Assembly: GCF_000233695.2 (NCBI RefSeq)
Contig: NZ_CM001488.1
Coordinates: forward strand, 2,168,403 to 2,232,402
DNA from: Desulfobacter postgatei 2ac9
GTDB taxonomy: Bacteria > Desulfobacterota > Desulfobacteria > Desulfobacterales > Desulfobacteraceae
Length of the DNA: 64,000 bases
Reading direction: 5' to 3'
The position numbers were made by a program, and so were the translations under genes. The notes under the pieces were generated by a model. The model did not search any database, was not told the DNA's origin, and was given only the letters and a program-made list of their open reading frames with translations. Below are positions 53,871-62,631 of this stretch, piece after piece; within the stretch, counting starts at the first letter, position 1, and the number at the start of each line of letters is the position of its first letter.

Positions 53871-55305
53871 TGAAATTATTGAAATATTCTATTCGGGTCC
53901 CTTCCTCTTTTTTGCCCTTGCCTTCCAGATTCTCCAGTTCGTTTTGGGCCTTTTCCCGCATCTTTTCATCGTCCAGGGTCTCAATTGCCCGTTCAAGCTG
54001 GCGGGCTGCATTTTGTTCGTCATGGATTCGGGCATAATACACCCCGAGATAATAGTTGGACAGGGCCTGTTTTGACTGCCTGGACATGATTTCTGCCATG
54101 TGGTAATTGGCTTTTTCAAATCCGGGTTTGCCGCTGCCAAGTACATGTTCAAGGCCCTTTTCGGCTGCCGGCAGATTGCCGTTTTGAATCTGGGCAACGC
54201 AGCGGTTAAAAATGGCCCAGTCCCCCAGCAGGGGATCATCTGCCATACTGTCCAGAATCGTTATGGCGCGGGTGTATTCAGTGTTGCTGATGTAAAGCCG
54301 GCCTAATTCCAAAAGAATCATCGGTTCAAACGGATCTTTGTTCAGGGCTTTATTGAGCTGTTCAATTCCTTCATTTATTCGTGTGGACCGGCCGTACAAA
54401 AGCCCCAGGCCGTAGTGAAACGCCACATTGTCAGGATCGTTTTGCAGGGCAATTTCAATTTTTGGGATGTATGTATCAGTGTCGCCGTAAAGGCCGATGA
54501 CCCGATATTTGACCATGTTGTAGTCAAAATTTTTTGGTGGTGCGGGTTTGTCGGCAGGCGGTTTGTAATCTGCAAGAATTCCCGATAAATGGGATACCCT
54601 GGCTGCTGTGCCTGGGTGGGTTTTAAAGTAATCGGGAATATTTTCAATTCCCTGGTAATCGGCCTGTCTGATTTTCAGCAGACTGTCCAGTATCCCTTGG
54701 GGCGAATATCCTGTTTGTTCAAGAAAAAGAACCGCCTTCTGGTCTGCTTCGGTTTCATTTTCCCGGGTATAGGTCAGCATGGCTGACTGCCCGGCAGCCA
54801 TGGAGCCAATGCTCAGGGCCTGACCCGCTTCCGAACTGCCTGCCGCAGCGCCTACCAGAATGCCGGCCACCATCCCGGCCAGGCTGCCGGTTGCCACTAT
54901 TTTGGAGCGGTCTATGGACTGGGATACATGTCTGCCCACGGCATGGCCGATCTCATGGGCGAGAATGCCTGCAAGTTCGTCGATGTTATCCAGAGACGCA
55001 ATTAATCCGCTGTGCACAAAAATATTGGCAGCCGGCATTGCAAAGGCATTAAAGGAGTCGTCATTGACCATAAAAAAATCAAAATGAAAGGGCTGGGGCG
55101 GCAATGGCTTGACAATGGCGTTGCCCACAATTTCGATCATCTTCTGGGCAACGGGATCATAAAGAATGACATCTTTATTTTTCATGAGTTGTAAATATTC
55201 TTTGCCAAGTTTAAGTTCATCGGGAATGGAGATGGCAAAGGTGCTGGTCGGGCATAAAAGGACAAAGAACAGAATAAGGCTTACAGCCTGTTTTAATTGT
55301 GTCAT
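53848..55305 (-). CDS. M48-family periplasmic metalloprotease with TPR domain (BepA-like)
   Basis: A 485-residue exported protease/chaperone. A Sec signal ([19 protein letters not shown]) leads to an M48 domain with zinc motif [10 protein letters not shown] and a downstream Glu ([10 protein letters not shown]); a TPR half follows. This layout is BepA/YfgC-like, which helps outer-membrane protein assembly and degradation in Proteobacteria. ATG 55305 begins the signal; the longer frame to 55395 is improbable. The weak ribosome site leaves some doubt. It ends with 23 bases of convergent overlap with fusA. The upstream DUF3334-like gene starts 40 bases away on the same strand. Confidence 0.9.
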   Translation of the reverse strand: MTQLKQAVSLILFFVLLCPTSTFAISIPDELKLGKEYLQLMKNKDVILYDPVAQKMIEIVGNAIVKPLPPQPFHFDFFMVNDDSFNAFAMPAANIFVHSGLIASLDNIDELAGILAHEIGHAVGRHVSQSIDRSKIVATGSLAGMVAGILVGAAAGSSEAGQALSIGSMAAGQSAMLTYTRENETEADQKAVLFLEQTGYSPQGILDSLLKIRQADYQGIENIPDYFKTHPGTAARVSHLSGILADYKPPADKPAPPKNFDYNMVKYRVIGLYGDTDTYIPKIEIALQNDPDNVAFHYGLGLLYGRSTRINEGIEQLNKALNKDPFEPMILLELGRLYISNTEYTRAITILDSMADDPLLGDWAIFNRCVAQIQNGNLPAAEKGLEHVLGSGKPGFEKANYHMAEIMSRQSKQALSNYYLGVYYARIHDEQNAARQLERAIETLDDEKMREKAQNELENLEGKGKKEEGTRIEYFNNFITPHQNA

Positions 55306-55345
55306 GTTTACCAAGAGCTGTTTTTTTTGACGGTTGACGGTTTTG

Positions 55346-55891
55346 TCAGAGGGCGGCCACATCGATGAATTCAGTATTCTCCATGGATAATTCAATACGG
55401 AAGATATAATTATTGATTTTAAAGGAGAGGCGTCTGTTTTCCGTGTAAGTGTCGTTAATGGACAGAGAAATTGCCGAACTGATGGTTAATGCCTTGGGCT
55501 GGCCGTAGCAGGCATTCAGGTCATATGCTTCTTCTACGGCTTTTATCAGCTGCCCCATGAGCTGGTTTGTGATTTCCCCGATGGTATCCGGCACTTCAGG
55601 GTCGGAAGTGGAGACGGCCAGTTCATCTTCGGGCATGCCCATGTTGATCATGTAATGCCTGTAAATTTCAAATGCAGCTTCCTCACTGAAATTGAAAATC
55701 ACAAGACCCATATAGTCTCCGTAGAACTGAACAAAACAGGTTAGATCCGGTCTCATGGATATTCTGGTGATTTTCTGGATGGTGTTGGCGTAGTTTATTT
55801 CTTTCCCTGTGCTTTTTTCAAGTATGTGTTGGGTTGTATTCAGGAAAATTTTGGCAATACTGTCGATGGAATGATTGTTTGATATTTCCAT
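55346..55891 (-). CDS. DUF3334/CheX-like protein
   Basis: A 181-residue soluble protein resembling CheX-type phosphatases and DUF3334: VPDTIGEITNQLMGQLIKAVEEAY fits the E-x(2)-N motif at the heart of CheX (EITN here). The N-terminal part includes MRPDLTCFVQFYGDYMGLVIFNF. In CheX this motif dephosphorylates CheY-P; whether this protein does so is unknown. AAGGAG five bases before the ATG is good. It sits directly upstream of the M48 gene on the same strand. Confidence 0.7.
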   Translation of the reverse strand: MEISNNHSIDSIAKIFLNTTQHILEKSTGKEINYANTIQKITRISMRPDLTCFVQFYGDYMGLVIFNFSEEAAFEIYRHYMINMGMPEDELAVSTSDPEVPDTIGEITNQLMGQLIKAVEEAYDLNACYGQPKALTISSAISLSINDTYTENRRLSFKINNYIFRIELSMENTEFIDVAAL

Positions 55892-55986
55892 TGTGGCTCC
55901 TTCATGGAATCTCGTGGTGTTATCGGGTCGGGTGATGTTTTGATAGTTTTAAAATTATGGACAAAACAGGGTAAAATGTCAAATTC

Positions 55987-56829
55987 TTATCGCTCGCCTC
56001 GTTTATAAGCCGCCCCCAGCCAGGCCGGCGCATTTAGGCGTCTTGGATTTTTAAAAGATATGGCCAAAAGGATGATCAGGGTACACAGGTAGGGCAGCAT
56101 GGCCAGAAAATTGGGGGATATCCCCAGGGGTTGGAGCAGGTATTGGAGTACAAAAATGCCGCCAAAAAGGAATGAGGCAAAAATGGCCCGGCCCGGATTC
56201 CACAGGGCAAATATGGTCAGGGCAATGGCGATCCAGCCGCGGCCGGCAGTCATGCCTTCCACCCAGGAGGATGAGTAGGAAATCGACAGGTGGGCCCCGG
56301 CAAGTGCTGAGAAAACACCACCCACCAGAACGCAGGCATATCGAATCAAAGAGACGTTTACTCCCTGGCTCTCTGTGGCTTTGGGATTTTCTCCGGTGGA
56401 TCTGATCTGAATGCCCATGCGGGTGAGTTCCATGAAAAACCAGGCGGCTATGGCCAGGACAATGGCCAGGATCAGGGTCGCATAATGAATGCGAGATCCC
56501 GGCAGTACGCCTAAAATGGCTGCGTCAGGCAGGGCATCAGTACCCGGAAATCCAAACCGGGTTTTCCCCTTCCATGGCCCCACAATAAGCATGGTTAAAA
56601 ATTCTGCACAGATATAGTTGAGCATCAGGGTGGTGATGACCTCGTTGATGGCATATTTAATTTTCAGTATGGCCGGTATAATGCCCCATAATGCACCGCC
56701 GATGAAGCCGGCTGCAAATATCAACGGAACGATAAGAGCAGAGGGCAGGGCGTTTCTCAGATGCTGGGCCGTCCATGTGGCAAAAATGCCGCCCATGAGC
56801 AGCTGGTCCTCGGCGCCGATATTTGGTTA
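55987..56829 (-). pseudogene. Truncated BMP-family ABC transporter permease (N-terminus lost)
   Basis: The reading frame from 56826 downward encodes P-NIGAEDQLLMGGIFATW, then the typical simple-sugar/nucleoside permease core (YAINEVITTLMLNYICAEF, GVNVSLIRYACVLVGGVFS). The family normally has about 75-95 residues before NIGAEGQ, but here a TAA (56827-56829) lies directly before it. No better start codon is available except an internal ATG at 56796. The upstream sequence is not permease. The second permease gene of such systems is also missing. I infer deletion and decay. Confidence 0.75.
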
Positions 56830-56907
56830 TAAAGGACCTTAAAGGGGTGATATTGTAGCGGTTACTTGTGGTAATCCGTATCATGGGTAATATATCTTTT
56901 AAAAGTG

Positions 56908-56980
56908 TTGAGTCTTGAGTCTTGAGTAGTGAGATTTAAAAACAAGCTGTTTTTCTCACTACTCAAGACTCACTACTCAA
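56908..56980. repeat. TTGAGTCTTGAG inverted repeat
   Basis: The left arm 56908-56933 and right arm 56955-56980 are complementary at 24 of 26 bases, with a 21-base loop. Each arm is built from TTGAGT/CTTGAGT/AGTGAG units. It lies between the broken ABC ATPase and permease. The ATPase stop codon falls inside the right arm. Confidence 0.8.
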
Positions 56981-57715
56981 TGCGTTTTGATCCGGCCATC
57001 ATCAATCCGATATCCTTGATGCGCTCATCGTCGGTCTCCAGAATCCCCATGAACTCACCTGCGAAAATTACGGCCACCCGGTCGCACAGTTCGAAGATTT
57101 CATCCAGGTCCTCTGAAAACAGGAGTACGGAACTACCCTGGCGGCACAGTTTCAACAGGTGTTCACTCAGGAACTGGGTAGCGCCCACATCAAGCCCGTA
57201 GGTGGGGTGAGAGGCCACGAGCAATTTGGGTTGTTCACTGATTTCCCGGCCCAAAATCAGTTTCTGGATATTGCCGCCGGAAAGCTGCCATACCTTTTGA
57301 TCAAGGTCAATCTGGAAATCAAACTGGCTTGAAAACGCTTTTATTTTTTGCCGCAACACTTTCCGGGGGAAAAAAACGGGGTGTCCTTATATCCCAAAGC
57401 GATATTTTCAATTACGGAATGGTTCTGGATCAGCATGAAGTGCTGGTGAACCATGCCGATGCCAAGATTGATGGATTTCACCGGATTGGAGATACACATC
57501 GGCTTGCCGTTGATCAGGATAGTTCCCGAATCCGGCTCGTAAATGCCGTAAAGGATATTCATCAGTGTTGTCTTGCCGGCAGCGTTCTCCCCGAGCAGGC
57601 CTAATATCTCTCCGGAACTGACTTCAAGATTGATATCCTTGTTGGCATGAACCCCCTGGAATGATTTGCAAATATCCTTCAATATTCCTGCCATCATACC
57701 GTTGAGGTAGTACAT
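56973..57715 (-). pseudogene. Frameshifted, internally deleted BMP-type ABC transporter ATPase
   Basis: The family normally has two ATPase domains (~500 residues). Here an N-terminal piece (57341-57715; Walker A GENAAGKTT, MVHQHFMLIQNHSVIENI) meets a C-terminal piece (56973-57359; LSGGNIQK, then ASHPTYGLDVGATQF and MMAGSKR). The middle ~250 residues are absent. The two halves are in different frames, shifted at a T7C5 homopolymer (near 57372-57383). Walker B is of the degenerate second-domain type. No in-frame fusion gives a complete ATPase. A chimera by recombination between the two domains is likely; the frameshift could also be a sequence error. Confidence 0.75.
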
Positions 57716-57739
57716 TTTTTCCTCAGCCCGTGCTTCCTG

Positions 57740-57853
57740 CTATTTCGCCGTGTTAGTGGCTTGTTTCGGTGTGGCCTGCTCTCCGCAGCCGGCAATGATT
57801 ATATCGAAAAGAAAAAGAAAACTGACAATCAGCACACGCAGTTTGGTTTTCAT
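57740..57853 (-). pseudogene. Truncated duplicate of the adjacent repeat lipoprotein
   Basis: A 37-codon frame encoding a lipoprotein signal (MKTKLRVLIVSFLFLF...AGCGEQA) that then ends at TAG. It is homologous, at the DNA level too, to the first ~37 codons of the lipoprotein at 57978-58367. The AAAGGAG site of that gene is replaced here by AATAAAGTAAATAA, so translation would be poor. I infer a tandem duplication of which only the signal part remains. Confidence 0.7.
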
Positions 57854-57907
57854 CGTTATTTACTTTATTTAATTCGGGTGCTAAAAGATTTAAACACAAG
57901 ATGCTGA

Positions 57908-57951
57908 TGCCAAAAACAAAACCCCCTGCAAGGAGGTATTGATGCAGGGGG
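57908..57951 (-). terminator. Terminator of the repeat lipoprotein gene
   Basis: CCCCCTGCA and TGCAGGGGG pair around a 12-base loop. On the minus strand the stem runs into TTTTGTTTTTGG. Confidence 0.8.
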
Positions 57952-57977
57952 CGTAACTGTCGTGAAAAAAAACAATT

Positions 57978-58367
57978 CTATTTTGCAGCTGGGGCTTCCT
58001 GTGTCTCCGCAGCCTTTTCAGCTGCTTGGGTTCCAAGTTCAGCCGCTTTAGTTTTAACTTCCTCAACTGCTTGCGTTGCAATCTCAGCAGCTTTGGCTTC
58101 AATTTCCTTAACCGCGTTAGTTGAAGCTTCAGGAGCTTGGCTTTCAACTTTTTCAACTGCTTGGGTTTCAGCTTCAGCGTCTTGGATTTCAACTTCCTCA
58201 ATTACTTTAGTTTCAGCTTCAGCGTCTTGCGTTTCAACTTCTACTTTAGTTTCAGCTTCAGGTGCTTTGGTGGCTTGGTTCGACGTGCCCTGCTCTCCAC
58301 AGCCGGCAAAGACCATTGCGAAAAGAAAAACAAAACTGACAATCAGTACACTCATCTTAATTTTCAT
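57978..58367 (-). CDS. Lipoprotein with 15-residue Ala/Glu amphipathic repeats
   Basis: A 129-residue lipoprotein: signal FVFLFAMVFAGC with Cys near residue 23, then five nearly in-register 15-residue units (for example AEAETKVIEEVEIQD, AEAETQAVEKVESQA, AELGTQAAEKAAETQ) ending EAPAAK. The units are rich in Ala, Glu, Lys and Val and should form amphipathic helices, like LEA or apolipoprotein-type repeats. AAAGGAG precedes the ATG. It follows proX on the same strand by 159 bases, so an osmotic-stress role is an inference. The reverse-frame K/L-rich reading is a shadow of these repeats. Confidence 0.82.
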   Translation of the reverse strand: MKIKMSVLIVSFVFLFAMVFAGCGEQGTSNQATKAPEAETKVEVETQDAEAETKVIEEVEIQDAEAETQAVEKVESQAPEASTNAVKEIEAKAAEIATQAVEEVKTKAAELGTQAAEKAAETQEAPAAK

Positions 58368-58475
58368 CGCTTTCTCCTTTGTTTATAGTTGGTGGAACTA
58401 GTAAAACTCTATTAAAACTTTATACGTATACAATAATTACAGGCCCGCCGTCAACTATTTACTCAGAATATTGAC

Positions 58476-58502
58476 ACCAAAAATAAGACTCCTGCAGGGG
58501 TG
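58476..58502 (-). terminator. Weak terminator after proX
   Basis: A short ACCCC-TGCA-GGAGT stem with one mismatch is followed on the minus strand by CTTATTTTTGG. The surrounding bases resemble the 3' region of the lipoprotein gene. Confidence 0.35.
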
Positions 58503-58526
58503 TATATTTTGAAAGAAAGGAACAGT

Positions 58527-59561
58527 CTATTTTGCAGCGGCCCTGGCCTGGGCCAGCCAGTCATCCCATTTTTTCTGATTTTTAGCAATCCACTCCGTCA
58601 CATGCTTCTGGATCTCTTTTGCTGATTTTTCACCCGCGTTCATGCGGGTGTTCTGCTCATTAATATCTGCAAGGGGCAGAGTGAAGAGTTCAAAAAATTT
58701 TTTGGCCGCAGGATTGTCCGCTAAAAATTTTTTGTTGGCTACCATACGGATATCCGAAACAACAAATCCCAGTTTGACCGGATCCGTAACTGCGCCTTCA
58801 ATGCCGGACTGGGTCATCATGTCCGCGGCTATGGCCTGGGTTTCAGTGGGTAGAATTTTAGGCACGTTGATCCACATCACGTCTTTCCCGGGTTTGAGTT
58901 TATATACAGTCCAGTTCGGGGTCCAGGTGTAAAAGAATATGGGTTCTCCTGCTCTGTCTGCACCGATGGCAGACGCCATGCCTGCTTCATAAGATGCTTT
59001 TACAGGATTGATATCATCTTCGAGATCATAAACCTTTAAGTGGTGGGCAATGACTTTTTCGCATCCCCACCCCGGAGGACAGGCGGTCAGATCCGCTTTG
59101 CCGTCATGGTTTTTGTCAAAGGCCTTTTTAACCTCTTCACGTTTAAAGTCATCCAAAGATTTGATGTTGTATTTTTCAACCGCGTTTTTAGATACCAGAT
59201 ATCCCTGCAGACCACCGGCTTTGGCCACGTATCCGATTTTCTGGGCCTTGTCATTAAAATTTTTTGGCAACTGGCTGTTGTGCATGGGAAACCAGCCATT
59301 GCACCAGTAGTCTAAATCTCCCAAGGTTAATGCTTTATAAAAAATCGGGTTTTTCAGATCTTTGGGCTTATCAACTGTATAACCCAATTCGGTCAAAGCC
59401 CGGCTGACTATTGCTTCCTGGAAATAACCTGTGTTCCAAGTGGCCCGTGCAGGCTTAACTGTGATGCCTTCTCCGGGTTTATCCGAAGATGCGAAGGCCG
59501 GTGCGGCCATGATCATGGAAACAGCGATCAGAACAAAGCAGATGTTTTTTGCGACGCTCAT
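58527..59561 (-). CDS. proX: Glycine betaine/proline ABC transporter substrate-binding protein
   Basis: A 344-residue exported binding protein of the ProX type, third gene of the proVWX set. The Sec signal ends after AFA. Family parts include ITVKPARATWNTGYFQEAIV, LGDLDYWCNGWFPMHN, and VIAHHLKVYDLEDDI; the aromatic residues Trp 66-type and WTPNW near 220 would build the betaine cage. AAGGAG before ATG is strong. It is separated from proW by 22 bases. No lipobox is seen. Confidence 0.93.
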   Translation of the reverse strand: MSVAKNICFVLIAVSMIMAAPAFASSDKPGEGITVKPARATWNTGYFQEAIVSRALTELGYTVDKPKDLKNPIFYKALTLGDLDYWCNGWFPMHNSQLPKNFNDKAQKIGYVAKAGGLQGYLVSKNAVEKYNIKSLDDFKREEVKKAFDKNHDGKADLTACPPGWGCEKVIAHHLKVYDLEDDINPVKASYEAGMASAIGADRAGEPIFFYTWTPNWTVYKLKPGKDVMWINVPKILPTETQAIAADMMTQSGIEGAVTDPVKLGFVVSDIRMVANKKFLADNPAAKKFFELFTLPLADINEQNTRMNAGEKSAKEIQKHVTEWIAKNQKKWDDWLAQARAAAK

Positions 59562-59583
59562 AATTTCTCCTTTATGTTATGTT

Positions 59584-60414
59584 TTAGTTTTTACCGGCCA
59601 TGGATTGGGTGATTCTGTCGAGTACCACGGCCACCAGAACAATGCTTAACCCCGCCATCACAGCAAGGCCTATATCCAATGTATTCAGACCTTGAATGAC
59701 CGGAGATCCCAGTCCGCCGGCCCCGATCAAGGCAGCAATGACCACCATGGCAAGGGCCATCATAATGGTCTGGTTTAATCCTGCCAGGATGGTGGGCATG
59801 GCCAGAGGAATTTGAACCTTGAACAGCACCTGGCTGCGGGTGGCACCAAAGGCGGTGGCCGCTTCTATCAGTTCCGGATGCACCCCGCGGATGCCAAGGC
59901 TTGTCAGGCGGATGATGGGGGGCATGGCAAAAATAATGGTGGCAAACACCCCGGCCACATTACCCACGGAAAAGAGCATGACAATGGGAACCAGGTATAC
60001 AAAGGACGGGGTGGTCTGCATGGCATCTAGAAAGGGTCTGACAATGGTTTCCACCCGGTTGCTTCGCCCGGCGGCAATACCGACGGGAACCCCGACAATG
60101 GTGGAAAACAGAACAGAGGCCAAAACCATGGCCAGGGTGGTCATGGTCTCTGTCCAGAACCCGATCAGTCCGATAAAGACCATTGAAAGAATGCTGAAAA
60201 CAGCTAATCCCCATCCTGAAAAGCGCCATGCACAGAAAGCCAAGACAGCTATTATAATGATGGGCGGTACGGTGTTGAGGCCAATATCAAATCCGGTTAA
60301 AATTTGTTCAACCGGCCATTTTATCATTTGAAAGATATCTCTGTAATTATTGACTAACCAGTCAACAAATGCGGTAATCCATATATCTAAGGGAAGCACT
60401 TTTTCATCAAACAT
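59584..60414 (-). CDS. proW: Glycine betaine/proline ABC transporter permease
   Basis: A 276-residue inner-membrane permease with six or more membrane helices. The EAA loop is visible as GVHPELIEAATAFGATRSQVLFKVQIPLAMP. LNQTIMMALAMVVIAALIGAGGLG is the typical ProW continuation. It lies 14 bases after proV and 22 before proX. AGGAAA supports the start. Confidence 0.94.
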   Translation of the reverse strand: MFDEKVLPLDIWITAFVDWLVNNYRDIFQMIKWPVEQILTGFDIGLNTVPPIIIIAVLAFCAWRFSGWGLAVFSILSMVFIGLIGFWTETMTTLAMVLASVLFSTIVGVPVGIAAGRSNRVETIVRPFLDAMQTTPSFVYLVPIVMLFSVGNVAGVFATIIFAMPPIIRLTSLGIRGVHPELIEAATAFGATRSQVLFKVQIPLAMPTILAGLNQTIMMALAMVVIAALIGAGGLGSPVIQGLNTLDIGLAVMAGLSIVLVAVVLDRITQSMAGKN

Positions 60415-60428
60415 AATTTATTTTCCTG

Positions 60429-61688
60429 CTAAAGAGCGGTTTGAATGGTTTGGGCCGGTTCTTCATATCCGTTGCCGGATCCGTTGTGGCCGTTAATATC
60501 TGATTTGTGCAGGGTTTTGAGGAACCGGTTTTTGGAAACCACGCCTTTAAAGATATTGTCATTGTCAAGTACCGGGATCGGAAAGGCTTTGGATGCCACC
60601 TGCGGCAGAATATCCTGCATGTTATCGCTGACATTGGCCGGTTTGACCCCCGGCAGATAGCAGGTTTCAAGGGTGTCTTTTGCCCGGCCCTTTTCCATTG
60701 CCTCCTGAAGGGAGTCAATGGAGACAATTCCCAAAAACTGGTGTTTGGCATTAAGCACATAGCCATGGTTGAAATCCCTGGCGTTTAACAGCTCCAGAGC
60801 GCTGCGGATGTCGCCTTTTCTGGTTCTGATAATTGTGGGGTAATGTGTGTTGACGATTTCACCGGCTGAAATGACATTGGTGGGATCCACACCTCTGAAA
60901 AAGGCCCTGACATAATCATCGGCCGGGTTCTGGAGAATTTCCTCGGGCGTGCCCACCTGGACAACGCGTCCCCCTTCCATGATGGCGATGCGGTCACCGA
61001 TGCGAAGCGCTTCATCCAGATCATGGGAGATAAAAAAAATGGTCCTGTCACTGTTTTCCTGGAGTTTGAGGAGTTCATCCTGCATCTCCGTACGGATCAG
61101 TGGGTCCAGGGCGGAAAACGCTTCGTCCATCAGCATGATGTCCGGGTCCGCAGCCAATGCCCTGGCCAGGCCGACACGCTGCTGCATACCTCCGGAAAGT
61201 TGTTTGGGGTACTGGTCTTCCCAGCCTTCCAGACCCACCTGGCTTAAGGCGGCGGCAGTCCGCTCACTCCGTTCGGCTTTGGGTTCGCCGGCCAGTTCAA
61301 GGCCAAACGCCGCATTTTCCAGGACCGTGAGATGGGGCATCAGGGCAAAGGATTGAAACACCATGCTCATATGTTTAAGTCTGAATTTCACAAGATCCTT
61401 GTTTCCCATGGTTGTAATGTTTTGACCGTTAATATGGATTTCACCCGTCGATGGCTCAATCAGCCGGTTAAACATCCTGACCAGTGTGGATTTTCCAGAT
61501 CCGGACAGACCCATGACCACAAATATTTCTCCGCGTTTGATAGAAAAGTCTGCATTGTTTACGCCCACGGTCATGCCGGTTTTTTCAAGGATTTCTTCTT
61601 TTGTTAGCCCCTGATCGATAAGGCATTTTGCTTTTTGGGGATCCGGACCGAATATTTTAAATATATTTTTAATGATGATTTGATCCAT
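60429..61688 (-). CDS. proV: Glycine betaine/proline ABC transporter ATPase with CBS pair
   Basis: A 419-residue ATPase. Walker A GLSGSGKSTLVRMFNRL, signature LSGGMQQRVGLARALA, and Walker B DIMLMDEAFSALDPLIR are intact. The C-terminal ~120 residues form a CBS-domain pair (DFNHGYVLNAKHQFLGIVS and LDNDNIFKGVVSKNRFL). In related OpuA/ProU ATPases this pair senses ionic strength. It is the first gene of proVWX. A strong promoter lies 66 bases upstream. The ribosome site is AGAAGA. Confidence 0.95.
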   Translation of the reverse strand: MDQIIIKNIFKIFGPDPQKAKCLIDQGLTKEEILEKTGMTVGVNNADFSIKRGEIFVVMGLSGSGKSTLVRMFNRLIEPSTGEIHINGQNITTMGNKDLVKFRLKHMSMVFQSFALMPHLTVLENAAFGLELAGEPKAERSERTAAALSQVGLEGWEDQYPKQLSGGMQQRVGLARALAADPDIMLMDEAFSALDPLIRTEMQDELLKLQENSDRTIFFISHDLDEALRIGDRIAIMEGGRVVQVGTPEEILQNPADDYVRAFFRGVDPTNVISAGEIVNTHYPTIIRTRKGDIRSALELLNARDFNHGYVLNAKHQFLGIVSIDSLQEAMEKGRAKDTLETCYLPGVKPANVSDNMQDILPQVASKAFPIPVLDNDNIFKGVVSKNRFLKTLHKSDINGHNGSGNGYEEPAQTIQTAL

Positions 61689-62153
61689 AGATAGTTCTTC
61701 TTTCTGCGTAAAAGAATTACGCTGTATTTAAGTTTCTCTTTTATTTATGAATATATATATTGTATTCAATGTATTTTGTCAAATATGTAAAATGTGATTA
61801 TTGGTATAACCAATTTAAATCATAAACTTTATTTTATAAAAAGAAATTTTTAATGATAATTTAATATTGATAGTACTCTAATTTATATGGCATCTTCAGG
61901 TTCAAATAGTTACAATATAGTTAAAATAAAGATGTGCCGATTAGCACTGCCCCATTCGTCGGTGTTTTTGGGAGTGCTGAGCGGATTGGCAACCTGTTGA
62001 CATGTACCGAACCGCCCTGTTTTTACATATTTTTTACACGTTATTGGCCTGAATCAGGTCCTTTTGCGCTCGACAGAATTTATAAAATATGCTTGAATAC
62101 TCTCTCTCAAAGGAAGCTTGCTTCAAACTCCAAATGATAATTTAAGGAGGCGT
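61689..62153. other. 465-bp divergent intergenic region
   Basis: Very A+T-rich. It holds the proV promoter on the minus strand and, on the plus strand, the leader of the cyclic-nucleotide-binding gene. No other gene or clear hairpin terminator was found. Confidence 0.6.
61754..61782 (-). promoter_or_regulatory. Sigma-70 promoter of proVWX
   Basis: On the minus strand a perfect TTGACA (61777-61782), a 17-base spacer, and TATATA (61754-61759). Transcription would begin near 61747, giving a ~58-base leader before proV. Confidence 0.75.
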
Positions 62154-62579
62154 ATGGACAGTTCTGCAGCATGCTTATCAAAATCTATTATTTTTAGTGG
62201 GCTTGATGCCCGGGATGTTGAGGCGCTTGTACCGCTGTTTTCAAGGTGGGTGGTTGTGCCTGGTGACGTTTTGGCCCAGGCTGGTCATAGCGCTCAGTTT
62301 TTCTTTCTTCTGGAAGAAGGCACCCTGCTTGTGGCAATGGAAGAGGGCAGGGCTGTGGTGTTCAACAGGCCCGGGGATTTTGCCGGCCTGTCAATGGTGA
62401 GCCTGAATGGTACAAATACTGCCACGATTACGGTGCTGGAAAAAGGGGCTGTCTGGGTTGTGTCCTGCCGGGATATCCTTGATCTGACGAGCCATGATAC
62501 CCAGGTAGCGGACACAATTATGAATGGATGGCAGCAGTTCTTTGCGGAAAAAGCGCCTTTTTGTTCAAATCCTGCCTAA
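62154..62579 (+). CDS. Stand-alone cyclic-nucleotide-binding-like domain protein
   Basis: A 141-residue protein that consists of a CRP-like cNMP-binding beta roll only: FSGLDARDVEALVPLFSRWVVVPGDVLAQAG, then FFFLLEEGTLLVAMEEG. No helix-turn-helix follows. The phosphate-binding cassette (normally RPRTATVTA-like) is replaced by LNGTNTATITV, so nucleotide binding is uncertain. ATG 62154 is selected because AAGGAGG lies four to ten bases upstream. It is followed by oadG 52 bases later on the same strand. Confidence 0.78.
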   Translation: MDSSAACLSKSIIFSGLDARDVEALVPLFSRWVVVPGDVLAQAGHSAQFFFLLEEGTLLVAMEEGRAVVFNRPGDFAGLSMVSLNGTNTATITVLEKGAVWVVSCRDILDLTSHDTQVADTIMNGWQQFFAEKAPFCSNPA

Positions 62580-62631
62580 ACAGGCGTTGCCTAAGAATTA
62601 ATTAAAAAGATTAATAAAAAAGAGGTGTGTC

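Noticed and set aside
57890-58201. Lys/Leu-rich 103-codon frame within the lipoprotein region
   Set aside because: It is an out-of-phase reading of the 45-base repeats of the 57978-58367 lipoprotein and has no ribosome site.
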